From positions 27,428 to 91,427 of the forward strand of contig RHPI01000585.1 of NCBI GenBank assembly GCA_009103225.1: a DNA stretch of 64,000 nt, given 5' to 3'. Shown here piece by piece: positions 32,518 to 42,648 of this stretch. Source of the stretch: Chlorokybus atmophyticus (Eukaryota > Streptophyta > Chlorokybophyceae > Chlorokybales > Chlorokybaceae). A program made the position numbers and the translations under genes. Positions within the stretch are counted from its first letter, which is position 1. Each line of letters opens with the position of its first letter. The notes under the pieces were generated by a model. That model was not told the DNA's origin. It was given only the letters and a program-made list of their open reading frames with translations, and ran no database searches.

Positions 32518-33564
32518 ATGGACGCTACCATGGATGATGCACGTGTTGTGGAGCTTCAGCAAGTGCTGGTAGCTGCTCATGAGGAGCTGCAACGTGTCCA
32601 AGCATCTGCCCAAGCTCAAGCGGCACAATTTCAACAAGCCATGGCGCAAGCGCGCGCGTCCACGCCCGTTACAGCTCCTGTGGTTGCCCCATCAGCCTCT
32701 CGTCATGTGAAGCTACCAAAACCAAAGCCATTCAAGGGTCAGAGGGACGGTGACTGTGTGGAGGAATGGGTGTTTGCCGTTTCGACATGGTTAAAGCTCA
32801 CCGAGGTACCTATACATCTCCGTGTCGATGTGGCTGCTACTTTCTTTGAGGGAGCTGCACTTGTGTGGTGGCGTCATCGTTGTGCTCGTGTGGAAGCTGG
32901 TCTTGAGGTTCCTTTCACTACCGTGGCTGAGCTGGCTGCTGAGGTGAAGAAACAGTTCGTACCGGTGGAGAGTGTGAAGACGGCACGCGACCAGCTCTCT
33001 ACGCTTGTGCAAACGCAGTCCGTGATGGCCTATACCTCTGCGTTTCAGCGTCTTGTGCTCTCTGTACCGAACATGACTGAGGAGGAGCAGCTGGACCGCT
33101 ACACGCGCGGGTTGAAGACTCTTTGTCGCAAGGAAGTTGAGCTTCGTGACGCCAAGACTCTCGCGGAGGCCATTCGCATTGCTGAGCGCACGGACGTGTT
33201 GTACTTCAAGGGGGCTGCCAAAAACACTGATCGTGGACATTACAATCACTTCCGTGGAGGTTCGTATCGCTCATACGCATCTGTTGGGGCTGGTTCGGGA
33301 GCTGCAGCAGCTCAGGGGGCTGGCTTGGGACCAACTCCAATGGAATTGGGTGCGCTCCATGTTGCTATGAAGGCCCCAAAGGGTCGGGAGGCTGCCAAGG
33401 CTGTTCGGAAGTGCTGGGAGTGCTCTTCTGCTGATCACGTGCGCTCCAACTGCCCTATCTATAAGGCAAAGTCTGCTGCACATGCCCGCAACGCTCGCAG
33501 CGGTGGACGCGTGAACATGGTGGAGGAGGAGATGTTGCAGCCGGGAAACGGCTCACCTCAGTAG
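32518..33564 (+). CDS. gag: Gag polyprotein, gypsy copy 2
   Basis: This 348-residue open frame has the same layout as copy 1: an N-terminal coiled coil (VELQQVLVAAHEELQRVQA), the gag core (GDCVEEWVFAVSTWLKLTE, about residues 77-95) and the zinc knuckle CWECSSADHVRSNC (about residue 300). It ends at TAG 33562-33564, right after the slippery heptamer at 33543-33549. Confidence 0.93.
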   Translation: MDATMDDARVVELQQVLVAAHEELQRVQASAQAQAAQFQQAMAQARASTPVTAPVVAPSASRHVKLPKPKPFKGQRDGDCVEEWVFAVSTWLKLTEVPIHLRVDVAATFFEGAALVWWRHRCARVEAGLEVPFTTVAELAAEVKKQFVPVESVKTARDQLSTLVQTQSVMAYTSAFQRLVLSVPNMTEEEQLDRYTRGLKTLCRKEVELRDAKTLAEAIRIAERTDVLYFKGAAKNTDRGHYNHFRGGSYRSYASVGAGSGAAAAQGAGLGPTPMELGALHVAMKAPKGREAAKAVRKCWECSSADHVRSNCPIYKAKSAAHARNARSGGRVNMVEEEMLQPGNGSPQ

Positions 33565-33587
33565 CTGGAGAGGCTCCTGCTGAGGTG
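33543..33587 (+). promoter_or_regulatory. -1 ribosomal frameshift signal between gag and pol
   Basis: The canonical heptamer G GGA AAC (33543-33549) is in the correct gag-frame phase. After 4 nt, CACCTCAG (33554-33561) pairs perfectly with CTGAGGTG (33580-33587), and GGAG/CTCC can form an inner hairpin. A -1 slip on the heptamer puts the ribosome exactly into the open pol frame. Confidence 0.85.
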
Positions 33588-36500
33588 GTGATGCAGCCTC
33601 ACTATGATGTTGAATGTCCAGCGGCTGGCGTGGAAGCGTTGTTGACGGTTGGCGGCATGTGCGCAACGGCAACGCAAAGCGGTATGGTTCGAGTGCCCGA
33701 CAAGGCGAGGCAGCTGTTGGGAGTCATGGCTCTGATCCGTGAGGGCAATGGGCCATGGATGGAGTGCAAGATGCTGGTGGATTGCGGCGCGAACAGCAAT
33801 TTCATGAGTCGTGAGGTTGCGCGTCGGCACAAGTGGTTGTCATGGGCAAATGCCGGCTCGGTGGCTCTAGCGGACGGCTATGCGCCAGCAGGAGGAGCTT
33901 CCAAGCAAAGCAAAGAGCTTGAAATGCACGTGGGGATGATGAAGGATCGCCTACGGTTTTGCTGCATCGAGCTGAACAACGGCTTTGATGGCATTTTGGG
34001 GCTGCCTTGGCTTTGGTCACATAACCCCGCCATTGATTGGAGGAAGCGGGTGCTCACTACCCCGGAAGCTGGTGGTGAGGTTTTGATGTGCTTCAATGCT
34101 TCAATGCAAGGCGCGTGTGTGGTTCAAGAGCGTGTGAGCTGCGTCGAGGCTGCTAGCAATGTGCTGCATGCGCGTGACGCGCACGACACGACGGCGCGCC
34201 AGCAAGCTGCACCACAACATGCTTCTAGCTCAAGGGGAGGGGTTCCAGAGCTGGTGTCACAAGTTTCTAAGACCAAGATGGAGCAGATCTGGTCCGGGAA
34301 CAATGTGAAGGATGCATGGCTGTGCATGGTGCGTGAGACACCTCCCAAGTCGGACTTGGAGCTGGTCGGCACTGGTTCGGAGAGTTCGAAGGACCCCGAG
34401 GTGCAGAGGTTGCTTGAAGAGTTCAAAGACGTCATGGTGGATGGGCTACCAGCTGGTCTGCCACCCACGCGAAGTGTTGATCACCGTGTGGAACTGATAG
34501 AGGGCGTGCACAAGCCGCCGTACCGACCGGTGTACAAGTTGTCTCCGGCTGAACTCGAAGAGGCGAGGAGCCAAGTCGAGGACCTTCTACAACGTGGGTA
34601 CATCAGGCACAGCAAGTCTCCTTACGGTGCACCTATCCTATTTGTACGTAAGAAGAGCGGAGCCTTGCGCATGTGCATCGACTATCGGCCACTCAACAAC
34701 ATCACCAAGAAGAATGTGTTCCCTTTGCCACGCATTGATGAGTTGTTGGAGCAGCTCGAGGGTGCTGAGTTCTTCTCAAGCTTGGACCTAGCTGGTGGCT
34801 ACCATCAGATCCGTGTTGCGCCCGAAGACGTTGAGAAGACGGCTTTCAACACTCGCTATGGCCACTATGAGTGGTTGGTGATGTCCTTTGGCATGACAAA
34901 TGCTCCGGCAACCTTTCAAACCTTGATGAATGAGGTCTTTGCTGATCTGATTGGCAAGGGCGTGCTAGTGTACCTCGACGACATCCTTGTGTACACAAAG
35001 AGCAAGAGAGAGCACGTGGCATTGCTACACGAGGTGATGCAGCGTTTACGTACACACAAGTTGTTTGCTCAGCTCAACAAGTGCCGCTTCTTGCTTGAAG
35101 AGGTAGAATACCTTGGCCACATTGTATCCAAGAAAGGAATCAAGGCAGATCCAAGCAAGCTTGCCGCGGTGCGCGATTGGGCTGCCCCGAAGGACGTGAA
35201 GGGTGTCATGTCGTTCCTAGGGCTTGCCGGCTACTATCGTAAGTTTGTAAAGGGCTTTTCGCACTTGGCGGCACCATTGACGGCATTGTTGAGGAAGGGG
35301 GTGGCTTGGAGCTGGTCGGAGGCTGCAACAAAGGCATTTTCCGACTTGAAAGAGGCCCTGACATCGGCTCCCGTGCTGCTGCATCCCAACATGCAATTGC
35401 CCTTTGTGGTGGCGTGTGATGCGTCCGACAAGGCTATTGGGGCTGTTTTGCAGCAGGATCACGGCAACGGCTTGCAACCGGTGGCCTATTTCAGCAAGAA
35501 GATGAGCGGGGCTGAGCTCAACTACCCCGTTCATGAGAAGGAATTGCTGGCGCAGGTGCTAGCGCTACGGCAATGGCGTTGTTTCCTTGAAGGCAAGCGG
35601 TTCACACTTGAGACGGACCACTCGCCATTAAGGTACCTTCAAACGCAGCCTCACCTCTCACGGCGGCAAGCTCGTTGGCTCGAGTTCTTCCAACTCTTCG
35701 ACTTTGAAGTGAAGTACAAGCCGGGCTCTTCAAATAAGGTTGCGGACGCATTAAGCCGTCAACTCAACGCGCTTGAAACGGTGGTGCAAGTGCAGCCCAA
35801 GTGGCTTGACCAGATCCGTGCCTTATTGCATGAGGACGCGGTGGGGGAGAAGGCCACTGAGGCGTTGGAGAATGGGACTGAACATAGCGGCCTTTGGGCA
35901 TTGAAGGACGGGCTGCTATGGCATGGCGATCGCATGTACATACCCAACATTGCGCACATGCGCGTGGCATTGATGAAGGAAGCGCATAATGTGCCAATGG
36001 CTGGTCATCAAGGGCTGGAACGGACACTAGCCTTGTTGAAACAGAAATTTTTCTGGTCGGATATGCATCGTGACGTTAAGGACTATGTGGCATTGTGCGA
36101 CACTTGTCAAAGGGTGAAGGCGAGCAATCAACGCGCCAGTGGGCTGCTCCAACCATTGCCGATACCTTTGGCGAAGTGGGAGCAAGTTACTCTTGACTTC
36201 ATCACGGGGCTGCCACGGACACGTGAAGGGCATGATGCTATCTTGGTGTTTGTGGACAAGACTAGCAAAATGGTGCGATTGGCGCCATGTACGGAGACTT
36301 GCACAGCTCCCGAGGCTGCCAAGTTGTTCATCAAGCATGTGGTGCGCTCTCATGGCCTTTCAAGAAGCATTATCAGTGATAGAGACCCGCGGTTTACTGG
36401 CAACTTTTGGAGAGCTCTCCACGCAACTCTAGGCACGAGCTTGAAGTTCAGCACCGCGTACCACCCTGAAACGGACGGCCAAACGGAGCGCGCCAACCGC

Positions 36501-37271
36501 GTCATCGAAGACATGCTACGGTGCTATGTGAACAGCCGCCAAGACAATTGGGGAGACATGCTGGAGCTGATTGAGTTCACCATTAACAACCACAAGAGTG
36601 CAAGCACGGGCGTGACACCTTTCCTTATGAACTATGGGCAACATCCATTGACGCCATTGACGGCGTGGGTGCCTAGCATGCAAAGTTCAGATGTGGAGGC
36701 CGTGGACGGCTTTCTTGAAAGGTGTGCCGACATTACCAAGGCAGCTCGAGAGGCTCTGCTTGTGGCGCAAAACCGGCAAAAGCAATACGCCGATGCGCGT
36801 CGCAAGGATGTTGTGTTCGAGGAGGGTGACCTTGTAATGCTTTCAACCAAGCATGTGCAGCTGGTCACGGGGGTGCGCAAGCTGAGTGAGCGATGGTTTG
36901 GGCCCTTTAAAGTGATCAAGGTCATCTCGAAGGTGGCCTACAAGCTGGAGCTGCCCAATACCATGCATGTGCACCCTGTTTTTCATGTCTCGCTTCTTAA
37001 AGGTTATCGAGGGGAGCCACCAGCTCGTCCGCCTCCAGATGTGGTTCGTGAAGGTGAGGCTGAGTGGGAAGTGGAAGCAATTGTCACGGACAAGCTGATC
37101 CGAGGCGTGCGCAAGTATTTGGTGAAGTGGCGTGGCTATCCAATGCACGAGGCGACATACGAGCCCGAGGAGAGCTTTACCAATGCCAAACAGGTCTTGC
37201 AAGACTACAAGGCCAGAGGAGGCAGTCGTCAGCTTCGAGGACGAAGCTCCCCCGGGGGGGAAGGGGTGTAA
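33543..37271 (+). CDS. pol: Pol polyprotein with chromodomain, gypsy copy 2 (intact)
   Basis: Pol is expressed as a Gag-Pol fusion by the -1 shift; its frame is open from the heptamer to TAA 37269-37271. Domains: aspartic protease with MLVDCGANSNF (Cys in place of the usual Ser/Thr, about 33775), RT with VLVYLDDILVY (about 34967), RNase H (ACDASDKAIGAVLQQD, about 35412), integrase zinc finger (HQGLERTLALLKQKFFW, CDTCQ), core (LDFITGLP, SDRDPRF, TDGQTERANR) and a C-terminal chromodomain (KYLVKWRGYPMHEATYEPE, about 37111). It would copy and integrate the element; the chromodomain may target marked chromatin. The stop codon lies inside the 3' LTR. Confidence 0.96.
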   Translation, partial: GKRLTSVAGEAPAEVVMQPHYDVECPAAGVEALLTVGGMCATATQSGMVRVPDKARQLLGVMALIREGNGPWMECKMLVDCGANSNFMSREVARRHKWLSWANAGSVALADGYAPAGGASKQSKELEMHVGMMKDRLRFCCIELNNGFDGILGLPWLWSHNPAIDWRKRVLTTPEAGGEVLMCFNASMQGACVVQERVSCVEAASNVLHARDAHDTTARQQAAPQHASSSRGGVPELVSQVSKTKMEQIWSGNNVKDAWLCMVRETPPKSDLELVGTGSESSKDPEVQRLLEEFKDVMVDGLPAGLPPTRSVDHRVELIEGVHKPPYRPVYKLSPAELEEARSQVEDLLQRGYIRHSKSPYGAPILFVRKKSGALRMCIDYRPLNNITKKNVFPLPRIDELLEQLEGAEFFSSLDLAGGYHQIRVAPEDVEKTAFNTRYGHYEWLVMSFGMTNAPATFQTLMNEVFADLIGKGVLVYLDDILVYTKSKREHVALLHEVMQRLRTHKLFAQLNKCRFLLEEVEYLGHIVSKKGIKADPSKLAAVRDWAAPKDVKGVMSFLGLAGYYRKFVKGFSHLAAPLTALLRKGVAWSWSEAATKAFSDLKEALTSAPVLLHPNMQLPFVVACDASDKAIGAVLQQDHGNGLQPVAYFSKKMSGAELNYPVHEKELLAQVLALRQWRCFLEGKRFTLETDHSPLRYLQTQPHLSRRQARWLEFFQLFDFEVKYKPGSSNKVADALSRQLNALETVVQVQPKWLDQIRALLHEDAVGEKATEALENGTEHSGLWALKDGLLWHGDRMYIPNIAHMRVALMKEAHNVPMAGHQGLERTLALLKQKFFWSDMHRDVKDYVALCDTCQRVKASNQRASGLLQPLPIPLAKWEQVTLDFITGLPRTREGHDAILVFVDKTSKMVRLAPCTETCTAPEAAKLFIKHVVRSHGLSRSIISDRDPRFTGNFWRALHATLGTSLKFSTAYHPETDGQTERANRVIEDMLRCYVNSRQDNWGDMLELIEFTINNHKSASTGVTPFLMNYGQHPLTPLTAWVPSMQSSDVEAVDGFLERCADITKAAREALLVAQNRQKQYADARRKDVVFEEGDLVMLSTKHVQLVTGVRKLSERWFGPFKVIKVISKVAYKLELPNTMHVHPVFHVSLLKGYRGEPPARPPPDVVREGEAEWEVEAIVTDKLIRGVRKYLVKWRGYPMHEATYEPEESFTNAKQVLQDYKARGGSRQLRGRSSPGGEGV

Positions 37272-37908
37272 CAGCCTGGGGCATTTTTTGTATTTTATTG
37301 TACATAAAGTACTTATTTTGCCTTTTTTGCTGGCTTGATGAGGGCTTTTATGAGCTTTATTAAGCCCATGTGGCGCCTGCCCCTGCTGCCGCGCGCGACT
37401 TGCCTGCGACCTGCTCGACAGCAGCTAATTCGGCGACGTGACCCACCTGCCACGCGGTTGTGACACAGCCGCTGACTGGACACGCGCTGTGCAGTGCCAG
37501 GTGACGCGGACTGCACAGTCACACAGCCGCCGAAGGCCCAACGCGCGTGGCGGGGAGCCTGCACTTGGACCTGCCTTTAAATTTGGTAGTGAATAATGAA
37601 ATGTCTGTTAATTAGGCTATTTCTTCCTAGTGCTTGTATAAATAGAAAAACCCTGTGTAATGCAACCAACTTTGTTTTCTGCTCTTTGCTGTGAGTATGC
37701 TGGTGCATGCTTGAGGGAGTTGTGGTCCAAGGCACACTGCTGCGTTCTTGCTTGGCGTGAGAAGTAGTAGTGTTCGTGTGCGTGGGCGCGCTCGACGCGT
37801 GCGTGCGTGCGCGAGTGAAGGCAAGGTTCCGGTGTGAAGATTGTGCTCAGCTGCACACATGTGTTGTATGACTTGTGTGCTGTGTATGTGAGCACGAGCA
37901 TCGTTACA
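37267..37908 (+). repeat. 3' LTR, gypsy copy 2
   Basis: It follows a G-rich polypurine tract (GGGGGGGAAGGGG) and is followed by GCGTC and the rest of the copia 2 LTR. Confidence 0.96.
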
Positions 37909-37913
37909 GCGTC

Positions 37914-38108
37914 CTACCAAAGACCAGACCAGACTGTACCAGTCCTAACTGCCTGCAGCCTATACATACAACTGCAGTCTATGAGTAGCTTATCAAGTAC
38001 CAACTTAATAAGCTACAATAGGGCTAGCTAAGCTGACTGGACAATAGCACATAAGTGTCATATGCTATACATGTATAGAACACTGCAAACCATGCTATAT
38101 TCTCCACA
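37914..38108 (-). repeat. Copia 2 left LTR, part b
   Basis: It continues part a (CTACCAAAGACC...) and ends TCTCCACA, matching 42460-42648. The polypurine tract GCGTGGGAG on the minus strand follows. Confidence 0.93.
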
Positions 38109-38142
38109 CTCCCACGCAAACAGCTTGGCCAGCTCTAAATCT

Positions 38143-41100
38143 TCAGAACTTGGTCTTCATTGTCTTCATCTTCACTACCCTGATGCCCAGTCCTTCACAA
38201 CATGCCTTGAACTTCTTCATAGGCAGTGCCTTCGTCGTGAAGTCAGCCAGCATCTCCTCAGTGCCACAGAAGACAAACTCAATCTCATTCCTCGCCACTC
38301 TGTCTCTCACAAAGTGATGGTGCACATCAATGTGCTTGCTCCTCGCCGAGAGAATGGAATTTTTCAGTAGTTTGACTGCTCCTTGGTTGTCACAGCGCAT
38401 CTCCACGCTTCCACATGGATGACCAAGGTCTTCTAGCAGTTTCCTAAGCCACAATGCCTCCTTCGCCGCTGCTGCAGAGGCCATGTACTCTGCTTCTGTA
38501 GTGGAAGCTGCCACTATTGGTTGCAGCTTGCTGTTCCAGCTAACCACTCCACCATTTAGCTTGAAGACATATCCAGTGGTAGACCTTCTGGTATCTAGGT
38601 CACCAGCATAATTTGCATCACAGTAGCCTTGCAACTCCTGGTTGCTACGCCCATATTGGATGCCAACTGTTGCTGTCCTTGACAAGTAGCGTAGCACACC
38701 TTTTGCTGCCAACCAATGCTGCATTGTTGGAGCAGACATGTACCTCGCCAACTGTCCCACAGCACGTGCAATGTCGGGCCGAGAAGCTATGGACAGATAG
38801 AAAGGCTCCCCAGAAGCTCACAGTAGAATACTTTGCCTTATCCAGCTCTTCGTCACTGTCCAGTGCTCTCACCAACTGAACTCCCACGCTCAGTGGCATC
38901 TCTCTCACATTCGCATTGTCGAGACCAAACTTGTTTCCAACTGCCTCACCGCTTGCTCTCGCGTAATAGTGATGGTTCCAGCAGCTCTGTCTCCAGTGAC
39001 AACCATACTCAAGAAGTATGCTGTCTCGCCCAAGTCTCTGCACTCAAACATAGCCTGCAGCTGAATCTTCACTCGCTGCACCCCTAACATTTCTGACGCT
39101 GCTATCAGAATGTCGTCCACGTACACCAACAGCCAAACTTGCTCGCTCTTGTGGTAGAACAAGCTTGAATCTGCCAGACTTGCTGTAATCCCCTGCTTCT
39201 GGAGCTCCTTGCACAGTCTTGCATGCCACACTCGTGGTGCCTGCTTCAAGCCATATAACGCCTTCACCAATCTGCATGCTGTACCAGGTGGCCCCTCCTG
39301 ATACCCTCCTGGTTGCTGAATGTAGATTCTCTCCTTCAGCTCCCCAGTCAAAAACGCTGTCTTGACATCCAAAGTGATGGAACTCCAGGTTGTCTGCTGA
39401 CACAACTGCCACCATAGCTTTGAAGGTTGCCAACTTTCCCGCAGGTGCAAACACCTCATTGAAGTCCACTCCTTCTTGCTGCAGAAACCCCTTGGCAACC
39501 AATCTGGCTTTATACCTTTCAATGTTGCCATTGGCGTCCCTCTTCACCTTGAACACCCACTTGACAGGATTAGGCTTGACCCCTGCAGGTGGAACTTCGA
39601 GTTCCCATGTCGCATTGGCATGCAGCGAGGCTATCTCTTCATCCATTGCCTGACGCCAACTGTTTGCATCAGTCCGCAGGAGTGCTTCTTCATATGTCGC
39701 TGGCTCCACACTCTGTGAATCTGAGCCCGCCATATAGCCAAACTCCTTGTGAAAACGAACAGGACCCTTCCTGCCGCGCCCAGGATAATGCCCCATGCCT
39801 TGCTGTTGGGTTTGCTGCTTTTGATGACTCCTGTCATCTCTGCTTGCAGCTCTGCTCACTTTCTTAGGGCTGAGCTCCCTTTCTCCATCAGAATCATTGT
39901 TCACCAAATATGGAACAGTGGTTGCAGTGCTAGACTCCGGCTGTTGCTGATCATAATGAGAACTGACATCTTCATCTGAAGAGTCACTGTCACTGATCTC
40001 CTGCAGTTGCTGAGCTCCCACGGCTTCATGGAAGACAACTTCTCGGCTGATCACAATCATCTGAGTATCCTCCACCAAAACTCTATAAGCCTTGGAGTCA
40101 GGCTCATAGCCAAGGAATGTGCCTTTCTTGCTCACTAGCTCCAGCTTTTTCCTTTTCTGTTTCAGTATCAACACATATGTAGTGCAGCCAACACTCGAAT
40201 GTTGCTGACATTTGGAGCTTTCGCGAAGAACACCTCCCACGGAGTCTTTGCTTGAGCACGCACTGGCAATCTATTCCTGAAATAGTTGGCTGTCAAGACC
40301 GCCTCTGCCCACCAGCAATACTCCAATTTCGCATTACTCAGCATGGCTCTCACCCTTTCCATCAACGTCAGATTTAGCCGCTCTGCGGCACCATTCTGCT
40401 GCGGAGTGTACGGGGCTGTTGTATGATGCACAATGCCTTGCGAAAACCAGAATGCAGACAGTTCTTTGTTCAGGTACTCCCCTCCTCTGTCACTTCTGAC
40501 TGTCTTCACAGATTTGCCAAACACATTTTCAACCACAGCACCACCTCTTTCACCACAGCTGGTACATCTGACTTGAGCTTCACAGGACGTACCAATGACA
40601 GCTTGGAGAAGTCATCAAGGAAGGTGACAATGTAAGATGCTACCCCCTTTGATGGCTCTGGTAATGGACCACACACATCTGTGTGTACCAACTGTCCAAC
40701 ATGCTCGCTGACGCTCTCAGATCGTTGAAAAGGTTGCCTATGCATCTTGGACAACACACATGGCTCGCACAACACTCCTTTGGTCTGCTTGATCTGCAGC
40801 TTGCTCGCATTAATGCCGCTGACCAGATCTTCTGCTACCAAACGATGCAGGTTGTCGTAGCTCAGTTGCCCAAACCTTCAATGCCAAAGTTCAGCTGACT
40901 CAGGAACTGTCGCCACCAGTGCCTTGTCAGTCTCAGCTTCTTCTATCAGGTAAAGGCCGCCCTGCTGTTCTCTAGCGATCAGACACACCTTGCCATCAAC
41001 GCGCAGACAGACTTCTGCTCCTTTTCCTGACAAATCAGCTCCAGCCTTCAATGCAACCTTCATGGAGAAGAGGCTAGCCTGTGCACGAGGAACATGAAGA

Positions 41101-42138
41101 ACTTCTTTCAGCTCCACCCTGTACACACCTTCTCCTGTCTTACAATGAACACCAATTGGCCTGTACCCGCTACCTCCAACTGTCCACCCTGAAACTCCAC
41201 ACTCCGTGGACTGCATTGAACCTTGTAGTTGAGTAGCAGCCCAGCATCAGGAGTCAGATGCTGTGTACAGCCAAAATCGAACACCCACTCAGGATGACGC
41301 CTGATCTCTGTGGATGCTGTGAAGGCAACTGCTCCACCCACTCCTTTCTGTCCACCCTGATTGCCCTTTGCTGGTCTCAGCTGCTGACAATCACTCTTCC
41401 AATGCCATACTTGGTCGCAATGGAAGCACTTCCCCTTGAAAGGCTTCTACTGCTTCTTCTGATATCCACCCTTGTTGCCATTGTTGTTGCCGCTGGTACC
41501 AGCTCCTTCAGATGATTGCGCTCGAGCAGCGAACGCACTGGACTCTCCATCAGCCTCGTTGCCCCTGATCCTAGATTCTGCCTTCAACAGGATAGGCAAA
41601 ATCTCTTTAAGGGTCAACTTCTGAGTGGTACTAATACCCTCCAACATGATCACAACAATCTCGAACTCTCGTGGCAACCCAGACAGTTCATTCAAGCACA
41701 GATCATCCTCTGAGACTGAATCTCCAATCGAGGTCAAACCATTTCTGAGCTCTATGCACATCCCAAGTACTCTGTAACTGTCTCACTAGCAAGCTTCCTC
41801 ATGTTGTTGAACGCTTGCTTGAGCTTAATCTTACGACCAACAGAGCGTGTAGAGAACATATTTTCCAAAGCTTCCCATGCATGCTTGGCATCAGATTGCA
41901 TCTGTAGCAGTGGCCTATGGAAGGGCTTAACATGCATACTCATCAAAGCCAAAGCATGCAAACTGCTTCGCATCCATGCAAACTCGTTACCAATTGGCGC
42001 ACTCCCCTTTGGGTCTACGTAGTCCCACAGCTCTTTGTAGATGAGCTTCATCTTCATCTCAAAACTCCAGCTGGCGTAGTTGTCATCTCCCAAGGGTTTG
42101 ATGGTGAACTTCTCCTTCTCTGATCCGGTGGTTGCCAT
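38143..42138 (-). pseudogene. Copia 2 gag-pol (multiply disrupted)
   Basis: On the minus strand the order is gag (from 42138, MATTGSEKEKFTIKPLGDDN), zinc knuckle CFHCDQVWHWKSDC, protease with WVFDFGCTQHLT (Phe where the catalytic triad has Ser/Thr), integrase (HTDVCGPL, VRSDRGGEYLNKEL, TPQQNGAAERLN), RT (WLLVYVDDILIA, about 39120) and RNase H ending at 38143. Frames change near 41760, 41450, 41110, 40880, 40180, 39380, 39000 and 38760, and several stops intervene. It is clearly non-functional and more decayed than copia 1 despite the similar site. Confidence 0.9.
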
Positions 42139-42291
42139 CCTGCTGACTCTCCTGCTAACTGAACTTCACAGCTGAACCCCACAGTCCTCCTCCTTGTCCG
42201 CTGCACCTCTCAACTCCAGCAATCAGCTCCAACAACCCCACACGCAGAGGAGAACACTCTCTCACAGTAGCTAGCTCTACACACGTAGATG

Positions 42292-42304
42292 TGGGCCCAT
42301 AACC
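42292..42304 (-). promoter_or_regulatory. Internal (half) tRNA-iMet primer-binding site, copia 2
   Basis: This is the same 13-mer as in copia 1, directly inside the right LTR. Confidence 0.8.
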
Positions 42305-42648
42305 TGTTGACTAGAGATGCTGCATGCAACCATGCACAACAAGCATACACAGCACAGTGATAAGAGCAGAGCTACACCGCCAGAGATACTGACCAGAGAG
42401 CAAACTTACTTAATAACCCGCGGCCTGTCGGCTCTGGGCCCTCAGTCTGGGTCCTACCAAAGACCATACCAGATTGTACCAGTCCTAACTGCCTGCAGCC
42501 TAAACATACAACTGCAGTCTATGAGTAGCTTATCAAGTACCAACTTACTAAGCTACAATAGGGCTAGCTAAGCTGATTGAACAATAGCACATAAGTGTCA
42601 TATGCTATACATGTAGAAAACACTGCAAACCATGCTATATTCTCCACA
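42305..42648 (-). repeat. Right LTR of copia 2 (5' LTR in element orientation)
   Basis: It is 344 bp, TGTTGACTAGAG to TATTCTCCACA, followed by ACAAC (42649-42653). Confidence 0.95.

Larger units (their letters stand above)
31789..37908 (+). mobile_element. Ty3/gypsy chromovirus, copy 2 (intact)
   Basis: LTRs are 642 bp each (31789-32430, 37267-37908), from TGTAACAGCC to CGTTACA. It lies in copia 2's LTR with GGGTC (31784-31788) and GCGTC (37909-37913) as a 5-bp duplication with one difference. Gag and pol are open over full length, so this is the best candidate for an active element in the window. LTRs differ at about five positions by eye. Confidence 0.97.
31640..42648 (-). mobile_element. 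Ty1/copia element 2, interrupted by gypsy copy 2 inside one LTR
   Basis: The right LTR is intact at 42305-42648 (344 bp, TGTTGACTAG to TCTCCACA). The left LTR is split into 31640-31788 and 37914-38108 by the gypsy element. The perfect ACAAC duplication (31635-31639, 42649-42653) and resumption of the Plavaka-type frame on both sides prove the insertion. Coding capacity is decayed. Confidence 0.95.
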
